Below are positions 16,208 through 25,634 of a DNA stretch of 64,000 nt, one piece after another. The stretch's first letter is position 1. Each line of letters begins with the position of its first letter. Below the pieces are notes generated by a model, which saw only the letters and a list, made by a program, of their open reading frames with translations, was not told where the DNA came from and did not search any database. Source of the stretch: Oxalobacteraceae bacterium (lineage in GTDB: Bacteria; Pseudomonadota; Gammaproteobacteria; Burkholderiales; Burkholderiaceae_D); the NCBI GenBank assembly GCA_013284265.1, contig JABTBR010000004.1, positions 124,001 through 188,000 on the forward strand, given 5' to 3'. Made by a program: the position numbers and the translations under genes.

Positions 16208-18639
16208 ACGGGGAGGCGCTTGAGGGCGCCTGCTTCCATTGCGGTCTGCCGCTGCCGGCCGATGGCAGGCCGCGGTGGCGGGTGGAGATAGCCGGCGTCA
16301 GCCGGGATATGTGCTGTCCCGGCTGCGCCGCCGTGGCCGAGACCATCGTCGCGCTGGGGCAGGGCGCCTATTACCGCGAGCGTAGCGCCTACGCCGCGCG
16401 CGGAGACGCGGCTGCGCTGCCGCCGGCGCTGGCCTTGTACGACAATGCCGATCCCCGTTTCGGCGTCGATGCCGACGCCTGCTCGGCCACCCTGACGGTC
16501 GAGGGCATACGCTGCGCGGCCTGCGTGTGGCTGATCGAACGGCGCCTGCTGGAATTGCCCGGCGTGCTGGCGGCCAGTCTGAACGTAGCCACCGAACGCC
16601 TGCAGCTGCGCTGGGAGCGCGAGCGCCTCACGCTGGCGCAGGTGCTGGCCGCGCTGCATGCGATCGGCTACACGGCCTATCCCTACGATGCGGGCCGCCA
16701 CGGCGAGCAGCTGCGCCTGTCCGCGCGCACGCTGGGCCGCCAGCTGTTCGTGGCCGGCCTGGCCATGATGCAGGTGATGATGTATGTGGCGCCGGCCTAT
16801 CTGGCCGACGCCGGCACGCTGGACGAGAGCATGGCGGGCCTGATGCGCTGGGCCAGCCTGTTGCTGACGCTGCCGGCCGTGTGCTACTCGGCCCAGCCCT
16901 TCTTCGGCGGCGCGCTGGCCAGCCTGCGCGCGCGGGCGCTGAACATGGATGTGCCGGTGGCGCTGGGTATCGCGGCCGCCTTCGGCGCCAGCGTCGTGGC
17001 CACGTTCCAGGGCGTGGGCGAGGTGTATTTCGATTCGGTGACGATGTTCATTTTCCTGCTGCTGTGCAGCCGCTATCTGGAGCTGCGCGCGCGCCGTCAG
17101 GCCGCCGGCGCCTTGCAGCGCCTGCAGCATGCCTTGCCGGCGTCGGCCAACCGGCTGGCCGGTTTCCCCGCCAGCCGCGCCGCCACCCTGGTGAGCGCCG
17201 CCGCGCTGAATGCGGACGATGTCATCCTGATCAAGCCGGGCGAGGCCGCCGCCGCCGATTGCCGCGTGATCGAGGGTTGCAGCGGCTTCGATCTGTCGCT
17301 GCTGACCGGCGAGAGCGCGCCGCGGCTATGCATGGTGGGCGAGGAAGTGCAGGGCGGCGCCATCAACATCGGCAGTCCGCTGCTGGCGCGGGTACTGCGC
17401 CCCAGCGCCGACAGCACGCTGGCCGATCTGGTCCGCCTAGTGGAGCAGGCCGGGCGCCAGAAGCCGCGCATCGCCGAATGGAGCGACCGGATCGCCGCAT
17501 GGTTCGTGGCCGCCCTGCTGCTGTTCGCGCTGGCCTGCCTGCTGTATTGGTGGTGGCACGATGCCGCGCGCGCCTGGCCGATTGCGATCGCCGTGCTGGT
17601 GGTGTCCTGTCCCTGCGCGCTGTCGCTGGCCACCCCCAGCGCGCTGGCCGCCGCCACCGACAGCCTGCTGCGCCGGGGCGTGCTGGTGGTGGGGCCGCAG
17701 ACGCTGGAAACGCTGCGCCGCGCCAGCCATATTATTTTCGACAAAACCGGCACCCTGACCGAAGGCAGGCCGACCTTGCAGCGGGTGCAGACGCTGGGCG
17801 AACTCGATGCGGCGACCTGTCTGCGCATCGCCGCCGCGCTGGAGGCGGGCAGCCTGCATCCGCTGGGGCGGGCGGTGACGGAAGCGGGCGCCGCGCTCTC
17901 GCTGAAGGGCGTGATGACGGCGCGCGACATTCGCGAGGTGGCGGGGCAGGGCCTGGAAGGCCGGGTCGCGGGCATCCCTTATCGTCTGGGCAATGCCGCC
18001 TTTGCCGCCGGCCTGTGCGGGATGCCCTTGCGCGCAGCCATACCCGATGGAATGGGCGCGCTCTACCTGGCCGATGAGCGTGGTCCGCTGGCCTGCCTGT
18101 TGCTGCACGATCCGTTGCGGGCCGACGCGCGCGCCACGGTCGATTATTTTCGCGCCGCCGGCAAGAAGGTGCTGGTGCTCAGCGGCGACGATGACACGCT
18201 GACGCGCCGGGTCGCGGCCACACTGGGCATCACCCGCGCGCGCGGCGGCTGCCTGCCGGCCGACAAGCTGGCCCGCGTGCGCCAACTGCAGGCGGAGGGC
18301 GCGGTGGTGGCGATGGTGGGCGATGGCATCAACGATGCCGCTGTGCTGGGCGCAGCCGATGTCTCGTTCGCGATGGGGGCGGGCGCCGCGCTGGCCCAGG
18401 CCCATGCGGACGCGGTGCTGCTGTCGGGCCGCCTCGGCTCGGTGGCCGACACGGCGCGCACGGCGGCGCGCACGATGGCGGTGATCCGCCAGAACCTGGC
18501 CTGGGCCATGCTATACAACGCGCTGGCGATTCCGGCCGCGGCGCTGGGCCTGCTCAATCCCTGGCTGAGCGGCGCCGGCATGGCCTGCAGTTCGGCCGTG
18601 GTGCTGCTCAACGCGCTACGCCTGCGCCGGGGACCATGA
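16189..18639 (+). CDS. ccoI: Cu+-exporting P1B-type ATPase for cbb3 assembly
   Basis: An 816-residue heavy-metal ATPase of the CcoI/FixI/CtpA type, which delivers copper for cbb3 oxidase maturation. Order: an N-terminal Cys-rich metal site (CFHC, Cys15 and Cys18, then CCPGC), an HMA domain (GIRCAACVW), membrane helices, the transport motif CPC (474-476), the phosphorylation motif DKTGT with Asp518, a P1B HP motif (SLHPLG), and the hinge GDGINDAA. I chose ATG 16189 because the protein then begins just before the Cys motif; ATG 16174 is an in-frame alternative, and the longer open frame upstream is only the shadow of the SafE-like gene. The stop overlaps the ccoS start by 4 bp. Confidence 0.93.
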   Translation: MPDGTLNGEALEGACFHCGLPLPADGRPRWRVEIAGVSRDMCCPGCAAVAETIVALGQGAYYRERSAYAARGDAAALPPALALYDNADPRFGVDADACSATLTVEGIRCAACVWLIERRLLELPGVLAASLNVATERLQLRWERERLTLAQVLAALHAIGYTAYPYDAGRHGEQLRLSARTLGRQLFVAGLAMMQVMMYVAPAYLADAGTLDESMAGLMRWASLLLTLPAVCYSAQPFFGGALASLRARALNMDVPVALGIAAAFGASVVATFQGVGEVYFDSVTMFIFLLLCSRYLELRARRQAAGALQRLQHALPASANRLAGFPASRAATLVSAAALNADDVILIKPGEAAAADCRVIEGCSGFDLSLLTGESAPRLCMVGEEVQGGAINIGSPLLARVLRPSADSTLADLVRLVEQAGRQKPRIAEWSDRIAAWFVAALLLFALACLLYWWWHDAARAWPIAIAVLVVSCPCALSLATPSALAAATDSLLRRGVLVVGPQTLETLRRASHIIFDKTGTLTEGRPTLQRVQTLGELDAATCLRIAAALEAGSLHPLGRAVTEAGAALSLKGVMTARDIREVAGQGLEGRVAGIPYRLGNAAFAAGLCGMPLRAAIPDGMGALYLADERGPLACLLLHDPLRADARATVDYFRAAGKKVLVLSGDDDTLTRRVAATLGITRARGGCLPADKLARVRQLQAEGAVVAMVGDGINDAAVLGAADVSFAMGAGAALAQAHADAVLLSGRLGSVADTARTAARTMAVIRQNLAWAMLYNALAIPAAALGLLNPWLSGAGMACSSAVVLLNALRLRRGP

Positions 18640-18821
18640 TGGAAGCGCTATATCTGCTCGTTCCGCTCAGCGTCTTGCTGGTGTTCTGCGCCCTGTGGGT
18701 GTTCTTCCGCGCCGCCGACGCCGGCCAGTTCGACGACCTGGTCGGCCCTGGCTTGCGCCTGTTGCAGGACGATGACCGCGCCGTGCCGCCCGCCCAGGCG
18801 GAGCAAGAGCGGCTTCCGTAG
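18636..18821 (+). CDS. ccoS: Cbb3 oxidase assembly protein CcoS
   Basis: A 61-residue protein with one N-terminal membrane helix and the CcoS pattern of a short cytoplasmic tail (VFFRAADAGQFDDL, then GxRLLQDD). CcoS is needed for heme b and copper insertion into the cbb3 oxidase in other bacteria. It overlaps ccoI (ATGA) and is the last gene of the operon that begins at the perfect FNR box. Confidence 0.9.
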   Translation: MMEALYLLVPLSVLLVFCALWVFFRAADAGQFDDLVGPGLRLLQDDDRAVPPAQAEQERLP

Positions 18822-18847
18822 CCCTAATCGTTGCAATCCGGCGGTTC

Positions 18848-18861
18848 TTGATCCAAGTCAA
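18848..18861 (+). promoter_or_regulatory. FNR box and promoter of ccoNOQPGH
   Basis: TTGATCCAAGTCAA matches the FNR site with one change. TAACCT at 18884-18889, 22 nt downstream, is the likely -10, so the box is centred at -41.5. The inferred start near 18896 leaves a leader of about 30 nt before the GTG of ccoN. Confidence 0.75.
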
Positions 18862-18926
18862 AGTTTTTTAAGTTTCAAAGCCGTAACCTTGCTTTACATC
18901 ATTAAAGCGTTACGGGAGAACTACAA

Positions 18927-20354
18927 GTGGAACTCGCACAGAACTACAATTACAAGATCGTCAAACAGTTTGCGGTCGCGACGGTAGTCTGGGGCATCGT
19001 CGGCATGCTGGTGGGGGTGATCATCGCCGCCCAACTGGCCTGGCCGGCGCTGAACCTGGACATTCCCTGGCTGACTTACGGCCGCCTGCGGCCGCTGCAC
19101 ACCAATGCCGTGATCTTCGCCTTCGGCATCTGCGGCCTGTTCGCCACGTCCTACTACGTGGTGCAGCGCACCTGCCAGGTCAGGCTGTTTTCCGACAAGC
19201 TGGCCGCCTTCACCTTCTGGGGCTGGCAAACCGTCATCCTGAGCGCCGTCGTCACCCTGCCGATGGGCTTTACGCGCGGCAAGGAATACGCCGAGCTGGA
19301 GTGGCCCATCGCCATCCTGATCGCGGTGGTGTGGATCGTCTACGCCGTGGTGTTCTTCGGCACCCTGCTCAAGCGCAAGGTCAAGCACATCTATGTGGCC
19401 AACTGGTTCTTCGGCGCCTTCATCATCGCCGTCACCCTGCTGCATGTGGTCAACGGCGCCAGCATGCCGGCCTCGCCGTGGAAATCCTATTCCGCCTATT
19501 CGGGCGTGCAGGACGCGATGATCCAGTGGTGGTATGGCCACAACGCGGTCGGCTTCATCCTCACCGCCGGCTACCTGGGCATGGTCTATTACTTCATTCC
19601 CAAGCAGGCCGAACGTCCGGTGTATTCCTACCGCCTGTCGATCGTGCACTTCTGGGCCCTGATCTTCACCTATATGTGGGCCGGCCCCCACCACCTGCAC
19701 TACACCGCGCTGCCGGACTGGACCCAGTCGATCGGCATGGTGTTCTCGCTGGTGCTGCTGGCGCCGTCCTGGGGCGGCATGATCAACGGCATGATGACCC
19801 TGTCGGGCGCCTGGCACAAGCTGCGCACCGACCCCATCCTGAAGTTCCTGATCGTCTCGCTGTCCTTCTACGGCATGGCCACCTTCGAGGGGCCGATGAT
19901 GTCGATCAAGACCGTCAACGCGCTGTCGCACTACACCGACTGGGGCATCGCCCACGTGCACGGCGGCGCGCTCGGCTGGGTCGGCTTCATCACCATGGGC
20001 TCGATCTATTACCTGCTGCCGCGCCTGTCGGGCCGCACGGAAATGTGGAGCACCCGCCTGATCGATCTGCACTTCTGGGTCGCCACCATCGGCATCGTGC
20101 TCTACATCGCCGCGATGTGGATCGCCGGCGTGATGCAGGGCCTGATGTGGCGCGCGGTCAATCCGGACGGCACCCTGACCTATACCTTCGTCGAGGGCGT
20201 CAAGGCCACCTATCCCTACTATGTGGTGCGCTTCGGCGGCGGCCTGCTGTACCTGTCGGGCATGTGCCTGATGGGCTACAACACCTGGATGACCCTGCGC
20301 GACCGCGTCACGGCGACGGCGCGCATCCCCGTGCTGGCCGCCGGCCACGCCTAA
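18927..20354 (+). CDS. ccoN: Cytochrome cbb3 oxidase subunit I
   Basis: The catalytic subunit of 475 residues with about 12 membrane helices. It holds the low-spin heme and the heme b3-CuB site. Conserved histidine segments are visible ([41 protein letters not shown]). It reduces oxygen with high affinity in the inner membrane. The GTG start at 18927 follows GGGAG. It is the first gene of a six-gene operon and sits behind an FNR box. Confidence 0.97.
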   Translation: MELAQNYNYKIVKQFAVATVVWGIVGMLVGVIIAAQLAWPALNLDIPWLTYGRLRPLHTNAVIFAFGICGLFATSYYVVQRTCQVRLFSDKLAAFTFWGWQTVILSAVVTLPMGFTRGKEYAELEWPIAILIAVVWIVYAVVFFGTLLKRKVKHIYVANWFFGAFIIAVTLLHVVNGASMPASPWKSYSAYSGVQDAMIQWWYGHNAVGFILTAGYLGMVYYFIPKQAERPVYSYRLSIVHFWALIFTYMWAGPHHLHYTALPDWTQSIGMVFSLVLLAPSWGGMINGMMTLSGAWHKLRTDPILKFLIVSLSFYGMATFEGPMMSIKTVNALSHYTDWGIAHVHGGALGWVGFITMGSIYYLLPRLSGRTEMWSTRLIDLHFWVATIGIVLYIAAMWIAGVMQGLMWRAVNPDGTLTYTFVEGVKATYPYYVVRFGGGLLYLSGMCLMGYNTWMTLRDRVTATARIPVLAAGHA

Positions 20355-20376
20355 TTGTGAGAACCGAGGAAACCGT

Positions 20377-20997
20377 ATGAGCACCAAATTTACCCATGCG
20401 TGGATAGAACAGAATCCCTGGCTGCTGATCGTGCTCGTCACGCTGGTGGTCAGCGTCGGCGGCCTGGTCGAAATCGTCCCGCTGTTCTTCCAGAAGTCCA
20501 CCACCGAGCCGGTGGCCGGCCTGAAGCCGTATAGCCCGCTGCGCCTGATGGGACGCGACATCTATGTGCGCGAGGGCTGCTACAACTGCCACTCGCAGAT
20601 GATCCGTCCCTTCCGCGCCGAGACCGAGCGCTATGGCCATTATTCGGTGGCCGGCGAGTTCGTCTATGACCGCCCCTTCCAGTGGGGCTCCAAGCGCACC
20701 GGCCCCGATCTGGCCCGGGTGGGGGGACGCTACAGCGACGAGTGGCACCGGGCCCACCTGAACAATCCGCGCGACCTGGTGCCGGAATCGAATATGCCGA
20801 ACTACCCGTGGCTGGCCAACACCGCGCTGGTGCCGGAACAGGTGGTGCCGCGCATGCGCGCGCTGCGCCGCCTGGGCGACCCCTACAGCGAGGCCGAGAT
20901 CGCCGCCGCGCCGGCCGAACTGAAAGACAAGACCGAGCAGGATGCGCTGATCGCCTATCTGCAGGGGCTGGGCATCCTCATCAAGACAAGGAACTGA
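20377..20997 (+). CDS. ccoO: Cytochrome cbb3 oxidase subunit II (mono-heme c)
   Basis: A 206-residue membrane-anchored c-type cytochrome with one N-terminal helix (about 14-34) and one heme-binding CxxCH (Cys68, Cys71, His72, [12 protein letters not shown]), the usual CcoO signature. It passes electrons to CcoN. It starts 22 nt after ccoN. Confidence 0.97.
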   Translation: MSTKFTHAWIEQNPWLLIVLVTLVVSVGGLVEIVPLFFQKSTTEPVAGLKPYSPLRLMGRDIYVREGCYNCHSQMIRPFRAETERYGHYSVAGEFVYDRPFQWGSKRTGPDLARVGGRYSDEWHRAHLNNPRDLVPESNMPNYPWLANTALVPEQVVPRMRALRRLGDPYSEAEIAAAPAELKDKTEQDALIAYLQGLGILIKTRN

Positions 20998-20998
20998 C

Positions 20999-21160
20999 AT
21001 GGGCATCGATATCGTATTTGACAAAGCCAGCAGCGCCATGACGGTCATCTCCTTCCTGACCTTCATCGCCATCCTGGGCTGGACCTTCCTGCGCAGCGAG
21101 GACGACTTCGCCGCCGCGGCCAGCCTGCCATTCGACGACGAGGAGCATCCCCATGTCTGA
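20999..21160 (+). CDS. ccoQ: Cytochrome cbb3 oxidase subunit IV (CcoQ)
   Basis: A 53-residue protein with a single membrane helix (about 14-31, MTVISFLTFIAILGWTFL) and an acidic C-terminal tail, located where CcoQ is always found. It starts 1 nt after the ccoO stop and overlaps ccoP by 8 bp. CcoQ stabilises the oxidase against oxygen in other species. Identity rests on position, size and topology. Confidence 0.9.
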   Translation: MGIDIVFDKASSAMTVISFLTFIAILGWTFLRSEDDFAAAASLPFDDEEHPHV

Positions 21161-22127
21161 TTTTTTCAGCACTTTCTGGGAGTGGTACATCATCGTGCCG
21201 ACCCTGCTGGGCGTGGTCGGTTGCGCCATCCTGCTGTATTCCCAGTCCACCCATACGGTGACGGGGCCGGCGCCGGCGGGCGCGCCGGTCGGCACCACCG
21301 GCCATATCTGGGACGAGGACTTGACCGAACTGAACACGCCGATGCCGCGCTGGTGGATGTGGCTGTTCTACATCACCATCGTGTTCGCGCTGGTCTACCT
21401 GGTGCTGTATCCGGGACTGGGTAGTTACGCCGGCAAGCTGGGCTGGAAGTCCAGCGGCCAGTATCAGGCCGAGCTGGTACAGGCCGACGCCGACTACGGC
21501 CCGCTGTTCAAGCAGTATGCGCGCCAGGACCTGAAAACGGTGGCGGCCGATCCGGCCGCCCATGCGATCGGCCAGCGCCTGTTCCTGACCTATTGCGCGC
21601 AATGCCATGGCTCCGATGCGCGCGGCAACAAGGGCTTCCCGAACCTGACCGACCGCGACTGGCTGTACGGCGGCACGCCCGAGACCATCAAGACCACCAT
21701 CCTGCATGGCCGCAATGGCGCGATGCCCTCGATGGCGGCCGCGCTGGGCTCGGAGAAGGAAGTGGAAAACGTGGCCCATTATGTACTGAGCCTGTCCGGC
21801 GCGACCTCCGATCCGATCAAGTCGGTGCTGGGCAAGAGCAAGTTTGGCGCCTGCATGGCCTGCCACGGCGCCGACGCGCATGGCAACCAGACCGTGGGCG
21901 CGCCCAATCTGACCGACAAGGTGTGGCTGTATGGCGGCAGCGCCGAGACCATCATGGAGACCATCCGCAAGGGACGCAGCAACGCCATGCCGGCCTTCGA
22001 GGACTTCCTCGGCGACGACAAGGTCCATGTGCTGGCGGCCTATGTGTGGAGCTTGTCGAACCGGCAGCCCGCGCCCGCGCTGGCGGCCGGACCGGAGGGC
22101 GCGCCGCCGTCCGGCCCGGACAGGTAA
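21153..22127 (+). CDS. ccoP: Cytochrome cbb3 oxidase subunit III (di-heme c)
   Basis: A 324-residue membrane-bound di-heme cytochrome c. It has two N-terminal helices with the intervening GHIWDEDLTELNTPMPRWW segment typical of CcoP, then two CxxCH sites (Cys148-His152 YCAQCHG and Cys234-His238 CMACHG) in successive cytochrome domains. It accepts electrons from the periplasmic pool. It overlaps ccoQ and is followed by ccoG after 10 nt. Confidence 0.97.
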   Translation: MSDFFSTFWEWYIIVPTLLGVVGCAILLYSQSTHTVTGPAPAGAPVGTTGHIWDEDLTELNTPMPRWWMWLFYITIVFALVYLVLYPGLGSYAGKLGWKSSGQYQAELVQADADYGPLFKQYARQDLKTVAADPAAHAIGQRLFLTYCAQCHGSDARGNKGFPNLTDRDWLYGGTPETIKTTILHGRNGAMPSMAAALGSEKEVENVAHYVLSLSGATSDPIKSVLGKSKFGACMACHGADAHGNQTVGAPNLTDKVWLYGGSAETIMETIRKGRSNAMPAFEDFLGDDKVHVLAAYVWSLSNRQPAPALAAGPEGAPPSGPDR

Positions 22128-22137
22128 GGGGAGCGCG

Positions 22138-23538
22138 ATGACGCTGGCCCAGCCACAAGTGATCAAGATGTACGCCGCGCGCGAGGAAATCTATCCGCGC
22201 GAGACGGCGGGGCGCTTCGCCAGCGTGCGCTGGCTATGCGTCTGGCTCACGCAACTGGCGTTTTACGGCCTGCCCTGGCTGAACTGGAATGGCCGCCAGG
22301 CCCTGCTGTTCGACCTGGGCACGCGCAAGTTCTATATCTTCGGGCTGGTGCTGTGGCCGCAGGATTTCATTTATCTGGCCGCGCTGCTGATCATCTGCGC
22401 CTATCTGCTGTTCCTGGTGACGGCCATCGCCGGGCGGGTCTGGTGCGGCTTTAGCTGTCCGCAGACGGTGTACACCGAGATCTTCCTGTGGATAGAGCGC
22501 CGCATCGAGGGCAAGCGCAGCGCGCGCATGGCGCTGGACCGCCAGCCCGCCTCGCTGAACAAGCTGGCCAGGAAGAGCGCCAAGCATCTGTGCTGGGGCC
22601 TGGTCGCGCTGTGGACCGGTTTTAGCTTCGTCGGCTATTTCACGCCCGTGCGCACGCTGGCCGGCGAAGCGCTGCACTTGAGCTTTGGCCCCTGGGAGTG
22701 GTTCTGGGTGCTGTTCTACAGCTTCGCCACCTATGGCAACGCCGGCTGGCTGCGCGAACAGGTGTGCAAATACATGTGCCCCTACGCGCGCTTCCAGAGC
22801 GCCATGTTCGACCACGACACCCTGATCGTCGGCTACGACCGCCTGCGCGGCGAGCCGCGCGGCGCGCGCCGCAAGCAGTCCGATGGCGCCGCCGCCGAGG
22901 CCGCGCTCGGCTCCTGCATCGACTGCAGCATGTGCGTCCAGGTGTGCCCGACCGGCATCGATATCCGCAAGGGCCTGCAGTATGAATGCATAGGCTGCGC
23001 CGCCTGCGTCGATGCCTGCGACGGCGTGATGGACAAGATCGGCCAGCCGCGCGGCCTGATCCGCTACAGCACCGACCATGCGCTGCTCAGCCATTCAGGG
23101 CCGGAGAATATCCGCGCCCTGGTCCTGCGGCCGCGCGTGCTGGTCTACAGCGCCATCCTGGCGCTGATCGTGGCCGCCGTCGGCAGCGCCCTGTACCTGC
23201 GCGTGCCGCTCAAGCTCGACGTGATCCGCGACCGCGGCGCCATGGGGCGCGAAGTGGAGGAGGGCATGGTGGAAAACGTCTACCGCCTGCAGATCATGAA
23301 CACCAGCGAGCGTGCGCACCGCTACCGCATCCGCGTCAGCGGCCTCGCCACCCTGGTCCAGCTCACGCCCGATCTGGTGGCGCTGGCGCCGACCGAGACG
23401 CTGGCCTATCCGATCCGTCTGCGCGTCGCGCATGGCGCCGGCCAGCCTGGCTCGAACAAGATCGCCATCGAACTGCAGGCCGAGGATGATCCCGGCCTGC
23501 GCGTGAGCGAAAACGCGGTATTTTTCGTGCCGCGCTAA
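22138..23538 (+). CDS. ccoG: CcoG: cbb3-associated polyferredoxin (FixG family)
   Basis: A 466-residue membrane protein that reduces Cu(II) to Cu(I) for oxidase assembly in studied members. It has an early WCGFSCPQTVYTE motif and KYMCPYARFQS motif, then two 4Fe-4S ferredoxin motifs (CIDCSMCVQVCPTG and CIGCAACVDACD), five membrane helices, and a C-terminal periplasmic IgG-like domain. The ATG at 22138 follows AAGGGGAG; a longer frame upstream is a shadow of ccoP. Confidence 0.95.
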   Translation: MTLAQPQVIKMYAAREEIYPRETAGRFASVRWLCVWLTQLAFYGLPWLNWNGRQALLFDLGTRKFYIFGLVLWPQDFIYLAALLIICAYLLFLVTAIAGRVWCGFSCPQTVYTEIFLWIERRIEGKRSARMALDRQPASLNKLARKSAKHLCWGLVALWTGFSFVGYFTPVRTLAGEALHLSFGPWEWFWVLFYSFATYGNAGWLREQVCKYMCPYARFQSAMFDHDTLIVGYDRLRGEPRGARRKQSDGAAAEAALGSCIDCSMCVQVCPTGIDIRKGLQYECIGCAACVDACDGVMDKIGQPRGLIRYSTDHALLSHSGPENIRALVLRPRVLVYSAILALIVAAVGSALYLRVPLKLDVIRDRGAMGREVEEGMVENVYRLQIMNTSERAHRYRIRVSGLATLVQLTPDLVALAPTETLAYPIRLRVAHGAGQPGSNKIAIELQAEDDPGLRVSENAVFFVPR

Positions 23539-23555
23539 CGACATTGGAGAACCGC

Positions 23556-24083
23556 ATGACACAGACAATTTCGCGCCGCTTCGCACCGCCCGCCGTGCCC
23601 TGGTGGCGCCAGCGCTGGCCGTGGCTGCTGATGCTGGGGCCTTTCCTGGTGCTGCTGGCGGGCGGCTACACCGGCTGGCTGGCCTTCAGTAGCCAGGATG
23701 CGCTGGTGGTGGGCGACTACTACCGCCAGGGCAAGGCGATCAACCAGGATCTGCGGCGCGACCGCGTGGCCACCACGCTGGGCTTGAGCATGGTGTTGGG
23801 CTATGACGCGCGCACGGGGCGCCTGGCGGGGCGGATCGGCGCCGCCGCTGGCGTGCCGGCCGGGCGCCTGCTGCTGCACCTGGCCCATGCCACCCAGCCG
23901 GAAAAGGATGTGCAACTGGTGCTGTTGCCCGATGCCGATGGCCGCTTCACGGCCGCCTTGCCGCTGCTCGAACGCAGCCGCTGGGTGGTGCTGGCGGAAA
24001 ATGAACAGCGCAACTGGCGCCTGGCGGGCACCTGGCACTGGCCGCTGCAGCGTGAGCTGCGGCTGGTGGCCGATGTGCCATAG
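23556..24083 (+). CDS. ccoH: FixH/CcoH family cbb3 assembly protein
   Basis: A 175-residue protein with one N-terminal membrane helix (about 20-45) and a periplasmic FixH domain (DYYRQGKAINQDLRRD is the typical post-helix segment). CcoH is a late, stable partner of the assembled oxidase. I take ATG 23556 with GGAGA 5 nt upstream over TTG 23544. It is the last gene of the ccoNOQPGH operon; a palindrome follows. Confidence 0.9.
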   Translation: MTQTISRRFAPPAVPWWRQRWPWLLMLGPFLVLLAGGYTGWLAFSSQDALVVGDYYRQGKAINQDLRRDRVATTLGLSMVLGYDARTGRLAGRIGAAAGVPAGRLLLHLAHATQPEKDVQLVLLPDADGRFTAALPLLERSRWVVLAENEQRNWRLAGTWHWPLQRELRLVADVP

Positions 24084-24093
24084 GGCCGGAGCG

Positions 24094-24113
24094 GCCAGCC
24101 GCATGCGGCTGGC
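24094..24113. terminator. Palindrome between convergent ccoH and pta genes
   Basis: A 20-bp perfect palindrome (core CCAGCCGCATGCGGCTGG) 10 nt after the ccoH stop. It can form a strong hairpin on either strand but has no T-run. A bidirectional terminator is likely in this convergent gap. Confidence 0.5.
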
Positions 24114-24167
24114 GCGGGCCAGGCGGCGCCGTGCGCGCCAGCGCAGGCGGCCTGGCCTGCCGCGGGT

Positions 24168-25634
24168 CTACGGTTTGTGCTGGCGGTAATGGTGTGCCAG
24201 CAGCAGGGCCAGGGCGGCCGAGGCGCTGCGGGCCGCGGCATCGTCGGCCCGGCTGGTCAGCGCGATCGGCACGGCGGCCCCGAGCACGATGCCGCAGACG
24301 GCGGCGCCGGCCAGATACTCAAGCTGCTTGGCCAGCAGATTGCCCGCTTCCAGGCCGGGCGCGATCAGGATGTCGGCCTGGCCGGCCACCGGCGACGCTA
24401 TCCCCTTGATGCGCGCCGCCGCCGGCGAAATGGCGTTGTCAAAGGCCAGCGGACCGTCGACCAGGGCGCCGCTGATCTGGCCGCGTTCGGCCATCTTGCA
24501 CAGCGCCGCCGCGTCCAGCGTCGACGGAATCGTCGGGGTCACCGTTTCGAGCGCCGACAGGATCGCCACCTTGGGCAGCGCGATCCCCAGCACATGCGCC
24601 AGATCGATGGCGTTCTGCACGATGTCGGCCTTGTCCATCAGCGTCGGGGCGATATTCAGCGCGCCATCTGAAATGAGCAGCACCTTGTCGTACAGCGGTA
24701 CTTCGAGCCGGAACACATGGCTCAGGCGCCGTTTGGTATGCAGCGTGGGCTGGGCCAATATGGCCTTGATCAATTCATCGGTGTGCAGGCTGCCCTTCAT
24801 CAGCAGCTCGACGGCGCCATCGGCCGCCAGCTGGGCCGCGCGCGCCGCCGCCGCGTGGCTGTGCGGCACGTCGTCGAGCTCGACGCCGTCGAGCGACAGG
24901 CCGTGCGTGGCCGCTAGCGCGCGGATGCGCGCTGCCGGCCCGACCAGCAGCGGCACGATCAGGTGTAAGGCCGCCGCCTCGAGCGCGCCGCGCAGCGATG
25001 GCTCGTCGCAGGGGTGGACCACCGCGCAGCGCAGCGGCGCCAGCCCCGCCGCGCTGGCCAGCAGGCTGGCGTAGCGCTGCTGCGGATCGTACAGTCGCAA
25101 CTGCGGCAGCGCGGCGCGCGGATAGTGGACTTTTTCGCTGGGGGCGATCACGGTGGCCACGCCGCTCAGCACCGCGACACCGTTCTGGTTCTCGATCGCG
25201 CAGTCCAGCCGCACATGGTGATTGCTGTCGTCCTTGCTCAATACGGTGGCGGTGATGTGCAGCACGTCGCCGATGCGCACCGGATGCAGAAACTTCAGGG
25301 TTTGCTCCAGATAGACCGTGCCCGGACCCGGCAGACAGGTGCCGAGCAGGCGCGAGATCAGCGAGGCGCTCCACATGCCATGGGCCACCACGCCGTGGAA
25401 CAGGGTGTGGCCGGCGTACTCCGGATCGAGATGGGCCGGATTGACGTCGCCCGAGACGGCGGCGAAGGCGGCGATGTCCTGCCGGCATAGGGTGCGGCTC
25501 AGGCGCGCGCTTTGGCCTATCGTCATTTCGGCGTAGGTGACATTGTCGAGCGTCGCCGACAGGTCGGCCGCGCAGCCGTCGGCGGGGTCGTGTTCGGTCA
25601 GCGCCGGTGGCTGTGCGGGCTCAGCCGAGTACAT
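24168..25634 (-). CDS. MaoC hydratase-phosphate acetyl/butyryltransferase fusion
   Basis: A 488-residue two-domain enzyme. Residues about 35-165 are a hot-dog MaoC/R-specific enoyl-CoA hydratase with the catalytic Asp/His segment SGDVNPAHLD. Residues about 185-480 are a phosphotransacetylase/phosphotransbutyrylase domain, which exchanges CoA and phosphate on short acyl groups. The fusion is annotated in many proteobacteria as bifunctional enoyl-CoA hydratase/phosphate acetyltransferase. The start overlaps the end of the FabI-like gene by 14 bp, so both come from the FNR-box promoter at 26.45 kb. It probably supplies or drains short acyl-CoA at low oxygen, next to a PHA synthase. No acetate or butyrate kinase is in the window. 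Confidence 0.9.
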   Translation of the reverse strand: MYSAEPAQPPALTEHDPADGCAADLSATLDNVTYAEMTIGQSARLSRTLCRQDIAAFAAVSGDVNPAHLDPEYAGHTLFHGVVAHGMWSASLISRLLGTCLPGPGTVYLEQTLKFLHPVRIGDVLHITATVLSKDDSNHHVRLDCAIENQNGVAVLSGVATVIAPSEKVHYPRAALPQLRLYDPQQRYASLLASAAGLAPLRCAVVHPCDEPSLRGALEAAALHLIVPLLVGPAARIRALAATHGLSLDGVELDDVPHSHAAAARAAQLAADGAVELLMKGSLHTDELIKAILAQPTLHTKRRLSHVFRLEVPLYDKVLLISDGALNIAPTLMDKADIVQNAIDLAHVLGIALPKVAILSALETVTPTIPSTLDAAALCKMAERGQISGALVDGPLAFDNAISPAAARIKGIASPVAGQADILIAPGLEAGNLLAKQLEYLAGAAVCGIVLGAAVPIALTSRADDAAARSASAALALLLAHHYRQHKP